From NCBI GenBank assembly GCA_943369755.1, contig CALROG020000028.1:1-54127 (forward strand): 54,127 bases of DNA, read 5' to 3'. The position numbers and the translations under genes are program-made. The notes under the pieces were generated by a model. The model was not told where the DNA came from and did not search any database. It worked only from the letters and a program-made list of their open reading frames with translations. Below are positions 1-10,136 of this stretch, in pieces. The stretch's first letter is position 1. Each line of letters begins with the position of its first letter. The DNA is from CALROG01 sp943369755 (GTDB lineage: Bacteria; Pseudomonadota; Gammaproteobacteria; Burkholderiales; Burkholderiaceae_C).

Positions 1-102
1 GCAACTTATTTCCTTGCGTTTGCCGGTGGATGTTATTTCCAAATGGCGAGCTACCGGGCCTGGCTGGCAAACTCGCATGGCGGAGCGTCTTGCTCGGGCT
101 AA
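1..102 (+). CDS. C-terminal end of an ORF entering from the left (33 codons visible)
   Basis: Frame 1 is open from the first base and ends at TAA 100-102, 22 bp before the first attC-like 7-mer. That is the expected placement for the ORF of the preceding cassette. The visible peptide ends in SHGGASCSG and shows no recognisable domain. With so short an open stretch it could equally be chance. Confidence 0.25.
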   Translation, partial: ATYFLAFAGGCYFQMASYRAWLANSHGGASCSG

Positions 103-124
103 TGTAGTGCGGGCAAGTAGTGAA

Positions 125-211
125 ATTTAACAAATTGCTCGTCACGGACACGCAGCCAAAGGTTGCCGCTGCGCGGCGCATGCTGCGTGCCGGACAGCGC
201 CAACGTTAAAG
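125..211 (+). other. attC site 1 (about 87 bp)
   Basis: ATTTAAC at 125-131 (RYYYAAC consensus) pairs with GTTAAAG at 205-211 over six of seven bases. Between them CACGCAGC pairs with GCTGCGTG, giving a long imperfect hairpin with a variable terminal structure. The right 7-mer lies 3 bp before the next ORF start, as is usual in cassettes. Confidence 0.6.
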
Positions 212-214
212 CTC

Positions 215-586
215 ATGCGAAACCATGTGCCATCGCCATCCGAGCTACCGCTTGGAATATTCGCCGCTCGACGACCTCTCACGCAGTGGGAGAAGGTGGC
301 GCTAATCGTCGGAGCCCTGGTGCTTTTTAACCTGTGGGTCGAGGTTTTAGGCCTTGCTGCTGCGGGCAACCCGTGGGGCCACATCACTTTCAAACTCCAA
401 TGGATCGGCACCTACCAGTTGGCGGTGATTGCCTACATAGGGTCTATAGCGTGGCTCTTGGCGCTCTGGCGCCATATCATCGCGCGAATCTGGTGGGTGC
501 GTCGCGTTCTCGGATGGCCACCACTGCGCGGACTCGTGGAACTCCCGGTGGTTTCTCCCACTGAGTCGCAAGGTAGGCTGTTTTAG
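215..586 (+). CDS. Small two-helix membrane protein, integron cassette ORF
   Basis: This 123-residue protein has no family I recognise. Hydrophobic segments at about residues 28-50 and 67-86, followed by the basic tail RIWWVRRVLG, suggest two transmembrane helices with a cytoplasmic C-terminus. The ATG at 215 lies 3 bp after the GTTAAAG of the upstream attC, and there is no clear Shine-Dalgarno, both common in cassettes where the cassette promoter or upstream reading drives expression. The stop is about 16 bp before the next attC. Function unknown; location inside a cassette suggests a dispensable adaptive role. The frame is well supported by position, the function is not. Confidence 0.6.
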   Translation: MRNHVPSPSELPLGIFAARRPLTQWEKVALIVGALVLFNLWVEVLGLAAAGNPWGHITFKLQWIGTYQLAVIAYIGSIAWLLALWRHIIARIWWVRRVLGWPPLRGLVELPVVSPTESQGRLF

Positions 587-602
587 TGGAAGCGGGCATG
601 AC

Positions 603-659
603 CTTTAACTTACCATTCGAGCGGACCGCCGACGGCGTCCGCTCAGTTTCACGTTAAGC
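603..659 (+). other. attC site 2 (57 bp, minimal size)
   Basis: CTTTAAC at 603-609 and GTTAAGC at 653-659 (exact GTTRRRY) flank a strong hairpin: GAGCGGAC at 619-626 pairs perfectly with GTCCGCTC at 637-644. Extending the stem into CGCC/GGCG leaves one unpaired C, which resembles the extrahelical base that guides integrase strand choice in folded attC sites. This is the clearest attC in the window. Confidence 0.8.
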
Positions 660-674
660 CACAGGGAAGGCAGA

Positions 675-1022
675 ATGCTCGACGCACTCGTTCTTCGGCT
701 CACGATCACCAAGCGCTTGTTCCCGTCCGATCAGGTCGAGACAGTACTCGCAGCCCTAGCATCCTGCTCTGCGAATGCGCCTACGGGTGAGCAAGGCCGG
801 ATCCAGATCGCAGTTCTTAAGCTCTACGCCGAGGACCCTGACCGCAACCTGAATACCTGGGTGACCGCCGCTAACGTCGACTATCGCGATGTCTTGGTTT
901 GGGCAGAGAGACCAAGCATTGCCAGGCAGCAAACTCGCCATGAACTAACTCCTGGAGAGCTCAAAGCGCTGCGCGCCCAAGACAAAGCGCAGTTCGAGGC
1001 TTGGTTGAGGAGTGTGGCTTGA
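675..1022 (+). CDS. Hypothetical protein, integron cassette ORF
   Basis: A 115-residue soluble protein with no domain I can name. It starts at ATG 675, 15 bp after the attC 7-mer, preceded by GGGAAGG at a workable ribosome-binding distance. The sequence is amphipathic with a charged C-terminal helix (TPGELKALRAQDKAQFEAWL). It ends at TGA 1020-1022 with no attC-like element before the next ORF at 1061, so the two ORFs probably share one cassette and may be co-expressed. No function is proposed. Confidence 0.6.
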   Translation: MLDALVLRLTITKRLFPSDQVETVLAALASCSANAPTGEQGRIQIAVLKLYAEDPDRNLNTWVTAANVDYRDVLVWAERPSIARQQTRHELTPGELKALRAQDKAQFEAWLRSVA

Positions 1023-1060
1023 TATGTCGTTCAACTGGAGCGCCAACGAAAGGCCACGTG

Positions 1061-1375
1061 ATGGAGTCCGATAAGCTCGAGTCAGCAATTGCGGCGGCGA
1101 CCAAATACAACCAAGAGTTGGATCTTCGACTGTCGAACTCAGGCATTGTGGACGCCTCGCTTTTCCACGAGTTCGCGATCGTTCAGGACGACCCCAACGC
1201 TTCCTCTGTTGGTTGGCTTCAGTCGAAGCTGCGCGTGCTTTCGGCTCGCGTCTCGTCTGGAGCCAATCTTTCTCTATACGAGCCGTCTCGTGGTGCGTTG
1301 GTCGTCGTCACCACGCGGGAGCAATTCGTCGCCTGGGCTGATCAGCATTTTCCCGTGGCCAGAGTGCGGTCTTAG
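1061..1375 (+). CDS. Hypothetical protein, second ORF of a two-gene cassette
   Basis: A 104-residue protein starting at ATG 1061 (MESDKLESAIAAATKYN). The same frame is open upstream to a TTG at 1001, but that start would overlap the previous gene and has a poorer context. Only 38 bp separate it from the preceding stop, too short for an attC, so both genes probably belong to one cassette; attC site 3 follows 13 bp after its stop. I do not recognise the family. Predicted soluble and mixed alpha/beta, without signal peptide. Confidence 0.55.
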   Translation: MESDKLESAIAAATKYNQELDLRLSNSGIVDASLFHEFAIVQDDPNASSVGWLQSKLRVLSARVSSGANLSLYEPSRGALVVVTTREQFVAWADQHFPVARVRS

Positions 1376-1388
1376 TCAATGTCAAATT

Positions 1389-1485
1389 GCCCAATCGTGC
1401 AGCAGCGGCCTGACCCTTTGCTCTTCTTGACGTTCGCCAGCCCGCTGCGCGGTCTGGTGCCCTCTGGTGAGCTCAATCGTTGGGC
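1389..1485 (+). other. attC site 3 (about 97 bp)
   Basis: GCCCAAT at 1389-1395 and GTTGGGC at 1479-1485 (exact GTTRRRY) pair over six of seven bases. An interior GCAGCGG/CCGCTGC-type stem supports a folded site. The GNAT ORF begins 5 bp later. Confidence 0.7.
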
Positions 1486-1490
1486 TTCAT

Positions 1491-2051
1491 ATGACTGAAG
1501 CAGCAGAGATTGATCGCATCTTGTTTCGCGAAGTTACCGCCGGCACATGGCCTGACTTCGAGAGGCTTTTCGAATGCCGAGGCGGCCCAAAGGCTTGTTG
1601 GTGTATGGTCTGGCGCGCAACGCCAGAGGAAGCAAAGCACACTGACGGTGCAAGCCGCAAAGCCGCGATTGCCAAACGTATCGCCGCCGGAACAACAGTG
1701 GGGCTACTTGGCTATCTTGATGAAGAACCCGTTGCGTGGTGCTCCGTGGCACCACGATCAACCTACCGTCGGCTCGTTGATGATGGCAGCCCTGACGAGA
1801 GCGTTTGGTCAATCGCTTGTTTTTTCGTTGTTCGCAGATTGCGCGGCCAAGGCATTGCACAGCGGGTCATTGCCCTGGCCGTTGACTTTGCCAAGTCAAG
1901 AGGCGCTGCAATTGTGGAGGCTTATCCAGTCGATCCAGAGTCTCCGAGTTATCGGTTCATGGGCTTCGTACCAATGTTCGAGACCGCTGGGTTTCGAGAA
2001 GTGGGGCGCGCCGGTACTCGGCGGCATGTCTTTCAATTGCGGGTTGTGTGA
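1491..2051 (+). CDS. GNAT family N-acetyltransferase, integron cassette ORF
   Basis: A 186-residue GNAT-fold protein. The acetyl-CoA binding motif is visible as FFVVRRLRGQGIAQRVI (V-x-x-x-x-R-G-x-G-I/A pattern), followed by helix alpha-3 and a C-terminal RFMGFVPMFETAGF segment typical of GNAT beta-6/alpha-4. The N-terminal part carries CWCMVW, a cysteine/tryptophan-rich stretch seen in a GNAT subgroup common in cassettes. An upstream GTG at 1467 is open but lies inside attC site 3, so ATG 1491 is preferred. It transfers acetyl from acetyl-CoA to an unknown amine; drug modification is possible but not shown. Confidence 0.8.
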   Translation: MTEAAEIDRILFREVTAGTWPDFERLFECRGGPKACWCMVWRATPEEAKHTDGASRKAAIAKRIAAGTTVGLLGYLDEEPVAWCSVAPRSTYRRLVDDGSPDESVWSIACFFVVRRLRGQGIAQRVIALAVDFAKSRGAAIVEAYPVDPESPSYRFMGFVPMFETAGFREVGRAGTRRHVFQLRVV

Positions 2052-2065
2052 ATGCAGAGCCTGAT

Positions 2066-2128
2066 GCCGAACCCTGCACTCATGCGGGACGCGCCAAAAG
2101 CGGCGCGCCCCCTGGCTCTACGTTGTCC
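2066..2128 (+). other. attC-like site 4 (about 63 bp, divergent ends)
   Basis: GCCGAAC at 2066-2072 and GTTGTCC at 2122-2128 keep only the AAC/GTT core pairing, but the interior GGGACGCGCC/GGCGCGCCCC inverted repeat is strong. Placement 14 bp after the GNAT stop and 11 bp before the next start fits an attC. Confidence 0.55.
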
Positions 2129-2139
2129 GTCTGAGTGAG

Positions 2140-2572
2140 ATGGTTACTCGCGTGCGCCTCGGCGAACTTCTCGATGCGTTTGAGTGGGTTAGCGCTGTTG
2201 GGCCCTTCGAGAACGTGGCGTATGTCAGTAGAGACGGGCAAGGTCTGGCTTGTCTCCGACTTTGATGACGCCGGCGAAGAAGCGCCCGCAGATGCGGATG
2301 ACGAGTCGTTGTACCTCACGGTTCCAAGCAAGAATGAGCTTGACCTTGGCAGGAGTCTGGCGCTTGACTTCGCGTCGCAACGCCTGCCCGAGCGATCCGC
2401 CGAAATCAGAAGCATCTTCGCAAGGCCAGGCGCCTACAGCCAGTTCAAGAGCCTGCTCGGAGCCGCAGGGATGCTGCAGGCTTGGTACGCTTATGAGTCG
2501 AACGGCACTGAACAGGCGTTGCGCGCCTGGGCAGCCCAGAATGACATTGAGCTGGTAGACAACGCACCGTAA
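2140..2572 (+). pseudogene. UPF0158-type cassette gene, frameshifted
   Basis: From ATG 2140 the reading frame gives MVTRVRLGELLDAFEWVSAV then GPFENVAYVSR, which resembles the N-terminus of UPF0158 proteins; it then runs into a stop near 2265. The next frame continues with ETGKVWLVSDFDD and ends GAYSQFKSLL...ELVDNAP, the typical UPF0158 C-terminal half, stopping at TAA 2570-2572. The two halves join near 2231-2236, so one base gained or two lost there split the gene. A GTG start at 2135 in the second frame would give an unbroken 145-residue ORF, but its first 29 residues look like out-of-frame noise. Either a true mutation or a sequencing error. Confidence 0.65.
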
Positions 2573-2587
2573 TGGATTGCAAACCAG

Positions 2588-2632
2588 TCAACGCCGACGC
2601 TTTGCGGCGTTCGGCCGCTGCGCAGCGCTAGT

Positions 2633-2637
<5 letters not shown>
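2588..2637 (+). other. Candidate terminal, degenerate attC
   Basis: After the last cassette ORF, AACGCCG at 2590-2596 pairs with CGGCGTT at 2605-2611, and a GTTCAAG 7-mer at 2631-2637 could be the outer end. The ends match the attC consensus poorly. The right 7-mer overlaps the stop codon of the neighbouring ATPase gene, which would place the array boundary exactly there. Confidence 0.35.
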
Positions 2638-5155
<2,518 letters not shown>

Positions 5156-5177
5156 ATCCGAATGGCGACCAGCCCTC

Positions 5178-5273
5178 TCAGGTTTTGTGCAACATGAATG
5201 CGCCTGCGGGCGTCTGGATGAAACAGGCCGCCATGACACAGGCAAGCACAACAGAGGCAACAGGGCTTTTCAT
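5178..5273 (-). CDS. Possible small secreted or membrane peptide (31 aa)
   Basis: MKSPVASVVLACVMAACF is followed by IQTPAGAFMLHKT and TGA. The sequence has a lysine-containing start, a hydrophobic core and a small-residue region, like a signal peptide or single membrane helix. A GGAG lies 8 nt before the ATG. The stop is 22 bp upstream of the ATPase start, so it could form a two-gene unit with it. No homologue is known to me; it may be spurious. Confidence 0.3.
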   Translation of the reverse strand: MKSPVASVVLACVMAACFIQTPAGAFMLHKT

Positions 5274-5451
5274 GGGGGCACTCCACTGGTTACGGCAATT
5301 TGCTCGCGAGGCACTTCGCCCCGTGCCAAGCCACCGAAGTTTTGTCCAGTATCGCGCCGCTTGATCAAGCGGCACTTGACTCAGCGCAAGGCGCACCTTT
5401 TGCTTCGGGCGCATTCTCGAGCCTGACCAACCAACCACAGGCTTGCCGCCA

Positions 5452-5781
5452 ATGACGCACCTGCATGCAATGCGAAGCCTCGCGCTCGTGATGCTCGTCC
5501 TGGCCGCACACCCGGTGCGGGCCGACGACGAGTGCTACGCGCCGGCTGAGACGTGGCAACCGCGCAGCGCGGTGCGTGCGCTGGCTGAGCGTAACGGCTG
5601 GCGGATCGACAAGCTCAAGATCGATGACGGCTGCTACGAGATCAGGGGCCGCGACGCCAATGACCGCCGCTTCAAGGCCACGCTCGACCCGGCGACGCTC
5701 AAGGTCATGCGCCTCAAGCGCGAGCACGACGACCGTGCCCGCACCTCAGACAAGCAACTGAAACAAGGAGATCACAAGTGA
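5452..5781 (+). CDS. Secreted PepSY-domain protein
   Basis: A 109-residue protein with a signal peptide (RSLALVMLVLAAHPVRA, cleavage before DDECY), followed by one PepSY-like unit, seen as a WRIDKLKIDDGCYEIRGRD beta-hairpin core and then LDPATLKVM. PepSY domains are periplasmic and often accompany metal-reductase systems. The next gene starts on GTG overlapping this TGA (5778-5781), so translation is coupled and the two are one operon with the flavoreductase and ApbE genes. ATG 5470 is an alternative start that would leave a shorter signal peptide; a TTG at 5443 is also open. Confidence 0.75.
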   Translation: MTHLHAMRSLALVMLVLAAHPVRADDECYAPAETWQPRSAVRALAERNGWRIDKLKIDDGCYEIRGRDANDRRFKATLDPATLKVMRLKREHDDRARTSDKQLKQGDHK

Positions 5782-6245
5782 AAAATGCATGGACTATTGC
5801 CGCGGTGGCAGGGGCGCTCGCTGCGCCCTCAATTGCCACGGCTCGCCAGGTGGCGATCGAAGCCCAGCTTGCCGACTATGGCGGCGACGGTGCCTACGTC
5901 GCCATCTATGTCACTGACAAGAGCGGCAGCTACCACAGCACGCTGTGGGTTGCGGGCAAAAAAACAAAGTACTGGCGCCACCTGGCTGACTGGAACCGCG
6001 CAACCGGCGGCAACCCGAAGGTTGACGGCATCACCGGCGCCAGCGTTGGCGCGGGCAAGACCTTGCGCGCCAACGTCGAGCTTGCAGACGCGCTGCTTGA
6101 CGCGGGCTACGAGATTCACGTTGATACAGCGGTCGAGAAGATGAAAGACAACCCCTCGGAGGTGGTCGTCCCGCTCACCCGCGCGGGCACGGGCAAGCCG
6201 GCCGCAGGGCGCGGCTACGTCAAGTCGTTCCGCTACACTCTTTAG
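5778..6245 (+). CDS. DUF2271 periplasmic protein
   Basis: A 155-residue protein with a signal peptide (AAVAGALAAPSIATA), then a DUF2271 fold with WRHLADWNRATGG and DGITGASVGAGK, the conserved blocks I associate with this family. The start is GTG 5778, inside the stop of the PepSY gene. Members of DUF2271 commonly sit beside PepSY membrane reductases and ApbE, as here; the biochemical role is not established. Ends 10 bp before the large reductase gene. Confidence 0.8.
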   Translation: MKNAWTIAAVAGALAAPSIATARQVAIEAQLADYGGDGAYVAIYVTDKSGSYHSTLWVAGKKTKYWRHLADWNRATGGNPKVDGITGASVGAGKTLRANVELADALLDAGYEIHVDTAVEKMKDNPSEVVVPLTRAGTGKPAAGRGYVKSFRYTL

Positions 6246-6255
6246 CAGGGCTCTG

Positions 6256-8466
6256 ATGCTGCGGACGCTCCATTCGATCCCGGCATTGTTCGCGTCGCTG
6301 CTGTTTGTGCTTGCCGCACTGACGGGCTCGGTGCTTTCGGTGTTTCCTGCCTTCGAGCAGGCGAGCTCGCCCAGTGCGAGTGGCATTGACGTGGCAACAC
6401 TTGCGGGGCGCGTCAGCGCCCGCCTGCCAAGCCTGGAGACGCTGGTGCGCCAGCCCTCGGGCACCATCGTGGCCTACTACTCGGTGGGCGGCGAGCAGCG
6501 CGCATCCGTCATCGACCCCGCCAACGGGCAAGTGATTGCAGCCTATGTTCCCTCGGCCACACAGCGCTGGGTGAAAAACCTGCATCGCAGCCTGCTGCTC
6601 GACACCCCGGGCCGCGTGGCAACCGGCGTTGCATCCGCCTGCATGCTGTTCATTCTGGTCTTCGGCCTGGTGCTGCTGGCACGCCGCATGGGCGGGTTCA
6701 AGCACCTGTTGGGTCGCGTGCGCGGCAACACGCTGCAGCGGCTGCACAACGAGAGCGCGCGCCCGGCGCTGGCCGGTCTGGCCTTGTCGGCAATCACCGG
6801 TCTTGTCATGTCGCTTGCGACATTTGGGTTGCTCCCCGAAGGCGGCGGAGCCGATCCTTCTTTCGACCTGCGCCCGAGTTCGGCGGCGCGGATGGCGCTG
6901 GCGCAGATGGCCGCGCTCCAGTCAGTGGATGCGTCGCGCCTGACGCAGTTGAAACTTGTGAACCCGGGCGACCCGAATGACGTCATCGATCTGGAGACCG
7001 TAGACGGCGTGGGCAGCGTTGATCCTGCCACCGGTGCCCTTCTTGCCTACCAGCCGCTCGACACCTGGCAGCGGCTGAACGCGACCGCGCGCATGCTGCA
7101 CACCGGCGAAGGGCTGTGGTGGCTGGCCCTGGTGCTGGGTGCCTCGTCACTCACCGTACCACTGCTTGCAGTGACCGGTTTTGTGCTGTGGTTGAGGCGC
7201 CGCCGCAGCTTGCCCCGCCTGGCAGGCAATGCGTCGCTGCGCGAGGCCGACACCTTGCTGCTGGTGGGCAGCGAGACCCAAACCACCTGGGGGTTTGCTG
7301 CGGCGCTGCATGCAGCGCTCATGCAGGCCGGCCTGCGGGTGCATGCGGCACCGATGAACGACATCGCCCCATTGGGCCCGAACGTGCGTCGACTACTCGT
7401 GCTGGCCGCGACTTACGGCGACGGCGAGGCACCCGAGAGCGCGCGACAGTTTTTGCCCAGGCTCGCCCGCCTGCCAGCGGGTTCTTCTGTTGCGTTTGCC
7501 GTGCTGGGCTTCGGCGACCGGCAGTTTCCGCTTTTCTGCGGCTATGCGCGCCAGGTTCACGACGCGCTGGCGGCCAAGGCGTTCGAGCCGCTGGACGAAC
7601 CCGGTACGGTGGATCGACAGTCCGAGCCAGAGTTCAGGCAGTGGTGCCAGCGGCTGGGCGAAAAGCTGGGGTTGGCGCTCGACATCCGCTACAAGCCGCA
7701 GCTGCCGCGCACGGCGGCGCTTGAGCTGATCTCGCGCACCGACTACGGTGCCGACCCGCAGACCCTGACCGCCGTGCTGTGCTTCAAGCCGGTGCTGCCC
7801 GTCAGCGGCTGGCGTAGTTGGCTGGGCCTGTCGCCGCTGCCGAAGTTTCAACCCGGCGACCTGCTGGGCGTTGTGCCGCCAGATGGCGCGGCCCCCCGTT
7901 ATTACTCCCTGGCCAGCGCGGCTTCGGACGGGGTGGTCGAGATCTGCGTGCGCCGCCACCCAGACGGCCTCTGCTCGGGCTACCTCACCGGCCTGGCGTG
8001 CGGCGCAACGGTCCAGGCCTTCGTCCGGCCCAACGAAAGCTTTCGCCCCGCCACCGGTGAAGCGCCCGTGATCCTGATCGCGGCAGGAACCGGCATTGGC
8101 CCGCTGATCGGCTTTGTTCGCCACAACACGCCCGGGCGCGCCATGCACCTGTACTTTGGCGCGCGCAGCGCCGATGACGGCTTTCTGTACCGCGATGAGC
8201 TCAAGGGCCTGGTCGGCGATCACCGGTTGCAGACGCTGACTACCGCCTTCTCGCGCGCCTCCAACCGGGCCTATGTGCAGGACCGGCTTCTCGCCGACGC
8301 CCGGCGGCTGCGGGAGCTGATGTTGCAGGGCGCTCAGGTCATGGTGTGCGGCGGCCGCCAGATGGCCACGAGTGTGGCACTCGCCTGGGACCGCATTCTG
8401 GAAGGCTCGGGCCTGTCGGTCGCACAGTTGAGAACACAGGGGCGCTATGTCGAAGACGTCTATTGA
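6256..8466 (+). CDS. PepSY-flavodoxin-FAD/NAD(P)H reductase fusion (inner-membrane reductase)
   Basis: A 736-residue fusion. Residues 1-320 are a PepSY-associated membrane part with helices near 7-28, 120-145, 170-195 and 290-315. Residues 330-470 are a flavodoxin-like FMN domain (ATYGDGEAPESA phosphate loop, AVLGFGDRQFPLFCGYA). Residues 490-736 are a ferredoxin-reductase module with the FAD motif PRYYSLASAASDG, the NAD(P)-site AAGTGIGPLIGFVR, and terminal YVEDVY. This is the architecture of sulfite-reductase-like PepSY reductases thought to pass cytosolic NAD(P)H electrons to the periplasm, for example to ferric complexes. The 3' end overlaps apbE by 20 bp. Substrate here is inferred, not shown. 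Confidence 0.88.
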   Translation: MLRTLHSIPALFASLLFVLAALTGSVLSVFPAFEQASSPSASGIDVATLAGRVSARLPSLETLVRQPSGTIVAYYSVGGEQRASVIDPANGQVIAAYVPSATQRWVKNLHRSLLLDTPGRVATGVASACMLFILVFGLVLLARRMGGFKHLLGRVRGNTLQRLHNESARPALAGLALSAITGLVMSLATFGLLPEGGGADPSFDLRPSSAARMALAQMAALQSVDASRLTQLKLVNPGDPNDVIDLETVDGVGSVDPATGALLAYQPLDTWQRLNATARMLHTGEGLWWLALVLGASSLTVPLLAVTGFVLWLRRRRSLPRLAGNASLREADTLLLVGSETQTTWGFAAALHAALMQAGLRVHAAPMNDIAPLGPNVRRLLVLAATYGDGEAPESARQFLPRLARLPAGSSVAFAVLGFGDRQFPLFCGYARQVHDALAAKAFEPLDEPGTVDRQSEPEFRQWCQRLGEKLGLALDIRYKPQLPRTAALELISRTDYGADPQTLTAVLCFKPVLPVSGWRSWLGLSPLPKFQPGDLLGVVPPDGAAPRYYSLASAASDGVVEICVRRHPDGLCSGYLTGLACGATVQAFVRPNESFRPATGEAPVILIAAGTGIGPLIGFVRHNTPGRAMHLYFGARSADDGFLYRDELKGLVGDHRLQTLTTAFSRASNRAYVQDRLLADARRLRELMLQGAQVMVCGGRQMATSVALAWDRILEGSGLSVAQLRTQGRYVEDVY

Positions 8467-9469
8467 ATGGCTGCACGGTGCGCGGCTCAAGGACTGCCGT
8501 ACGAGCGGCTCGACAATGGGCACCCGCTACAGCGCGCGCTTCGTTGTGCCCGAACAGGCACAGGTGCCGGAAGTCGTTGCCGCGCTGGCGACAGCGGTTA
8601 CCGCGGTCGATGCGCAGATGTCGAACTGGAAGCCCGACTCCGACCTGTCGCGGCTCAATCGCGCCGCGCGGGGCGACTGGGTTCCTGTTTCGGCAAACCT
8701 GGCATTTGTCCTGGCGCAGGCCATCAGAATCGGGCACGAGAGCGGCAATGCGTTCAACATCGGCGTCGGGGACATCGTTGACGCCTGGGGCTTCGGCCCG
8801 TCTGCCGCAGAGCACCCACAAGACCCATTGGCCGCGCAGTGCACGCGGCTACCGGTCGACGAACTGCTGGAAATTGACGTGCCGGGCCTGCGGGTGCGCA
8901 AGCATGCCAGCGTAGCGCTGGACCTTTGCGGCATTGCCAAAGGCTTTGGCGTTGACGAGCTTGCCCGCGTGCTGGACCAGCGCAACATTGGCTCCTGGCT
9001 CGTCGGGATTGATGGCGAAATGCGCGCGCGCGGCTGCAAGGCCGACGGATCGGCCTGGGCCATTGCGCTGGAAGCGCCTGAAGACGATCGGCGCGCGGCA
9101 ATGGGCGTGATCGAGCTGGGCGATGCCGCCATCGCGACCTCAGGCGACTACCGGCACTGGACCGGTGTCGATGGCCTGCGCATAACCCACACCATGGACC
9201 CGCGCACCGGTGCGCCGCTGCAAACTGCGCTTGCTTCTGTCACGGTCATTGCAGCGGCCTGCGCTGATGCCGATGCCTATGCAACGGCCATGATGGTCCT
9301 CGGGCCAGAGGCTGGGGCCGATCTGGCGCGGCAGTTGAGCCTGGATGCACTCTTCGTTGTGCGAGAAGGGACAGGGCTTCGAAAGACTGGCACGGGCTGC
9401 TTCGAGCGGGTACAGCGTCCAATACAGAAACTGCCAGGGGCTCTCAATGCGACACAGCGAACGACATAG
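8447..9469 (+). CDS. apbE: FAD:protein FMN transferase (ApbE family)
   Basis: A 340-residue ApbE protein. Typical blocks are STMGTRYSARF near the N-terminus, MSNWKPDSDLSRLN, DLCGIAKGFGVDELA, and the metal/FAD site HTMDPRTGAPLQ. The enzyme attaches FMN covalently to Thr/Ser of target flavoproteins in the periplasm. No signal peptide or lipobox is evident, so it may act in the cytoplasm or use a different start. It overlaps the upstream reductase by 20 bp and the downstream transporter by 23 bp. Its likely target is a flavoprotein of the same operon, perhaps the DUF2271 or PepSY partner; this is inference. Confidence 0.9.
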   Translation: MSKTSIEWLHGARLKDCRTSGSTMGTRYSARFVVPEQAQVPEVVAALATAVTAVDAQMSNWKPDSDLSRLNRAARGDWVPVSANLAFVLAQAIRIGHESGNAFNIGVGDIVDAWGFGPSAAEHPQDPLAAQCTRLPVDELLEIDVPGLRVRKHASVALDLCGIAKGFGVDELARVLDQRNIGSWLVGIDGEMRARGCKADGSAWAIALEAPEDDRRAAMGVIELGDAAIATSGDYRHWTGVDGLRITHTMDPRTGAPLQTALASVTVIAAACADADAYATAMMVLGPEAGADLARQLSLDALFVVREGTGLRKTGTGCFERVQRPIQKLPGALNATQRTT

Positions 9470-10136
9470 AACACACAGAACAGGCTGGCTACGCGCGGCC
9501 GTGCTGGGTGCCAATGACGGAATTGTCTCTACTGCGAGCCTTGTTCTGGGGATAGCGGCGACAGGTGCCAGCACCAGGATCATTCTCGTGACAGGTGTTG
9601 CAAGCCTCGTTGCCGGGGCCATGTCAATGGCGGCGGGCGAGTATGTTTCGGTCAGCTCACAGGCCGACACTGAAGGGGCCGATCTGACTCGGGAAAAAGC
9701 TGAACTTCTGGAAAATCCAGCCCAGGAACACGCAGAACTGACGGCAATCTACGTCAAGCGCGGCCTGGATGAGCCATTGGCATCAAGCGTCGCAACCAGG
9801 TTGATGGCGCACGACGCGCTTGGCGCGCATGCACGAGATGAGCTGGGTATCTCGGACACCTTGGCCGCCAAACCAATCCAGGCAGCGCTTGCCTCCGCTG
9901 GCACTTTTGCCGCTGGTGCACTGCTGCCTTTGCTAATGGTTCTCGTTTTACCGGCCACAGCGCTCATGTGGGGCCTTGCGGCAAGCTCACTCTTCTTCCT
10001 GGCTGCGCTGGGCCTGATTGCCGCACGCGCAGGCGGCTCGCCCATGCTGGTGTCTGTCACGCGCGTAACGTTCTGGGGTGCATTGGCGATGGGGCTCACC
10101 GCTGGCGTTGGCGCCCTCTTTGGTGTGGCTGCGTGA
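9447..10136 (+). CDS. VIT1/CCC1-type Fe2+/Mn2+ transporter
   Basis: A 229-residue membrane protein with the VIT family N-terminus (GWLRAAVLGANDGIVSTASL), followed by GVASLVAGAMSMAAGEYVSV, a metal-binding cytoplasmic loop rich in Glu (TREKAELLENPAQEHAEL), and three C-terminal helices. Five helices in total fits the family. ATG 9447 has AGGGG six bases upstream and lies inside the end of apbE, so it is the last gene of the 5452-10136 operon. Family members export or sequester Fe2+/Mn2+. Coupled to a putative ferric reductase, it suggests iron handling for the whole unit. Confidence 0.88.
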   Translation: MRHSERHRTHRTGWLRAAVLGANDGIVSTASLVLGIAATGASTRIILVTGVASLVAGAMSMAAGEYVSVSSQADTEGADLTREKAELLENPAQEHAELTAIYVKRGLDEPLASSVATRLMAHDALGAHARDELGISDTLAAKPIQAALASAGTFAAGALLPLLMVLVLPATALMWGLAASSLFFLAALGLIAARAGGSPMLVSVTRVTFWGALAMGLTAGVGALFGVAA

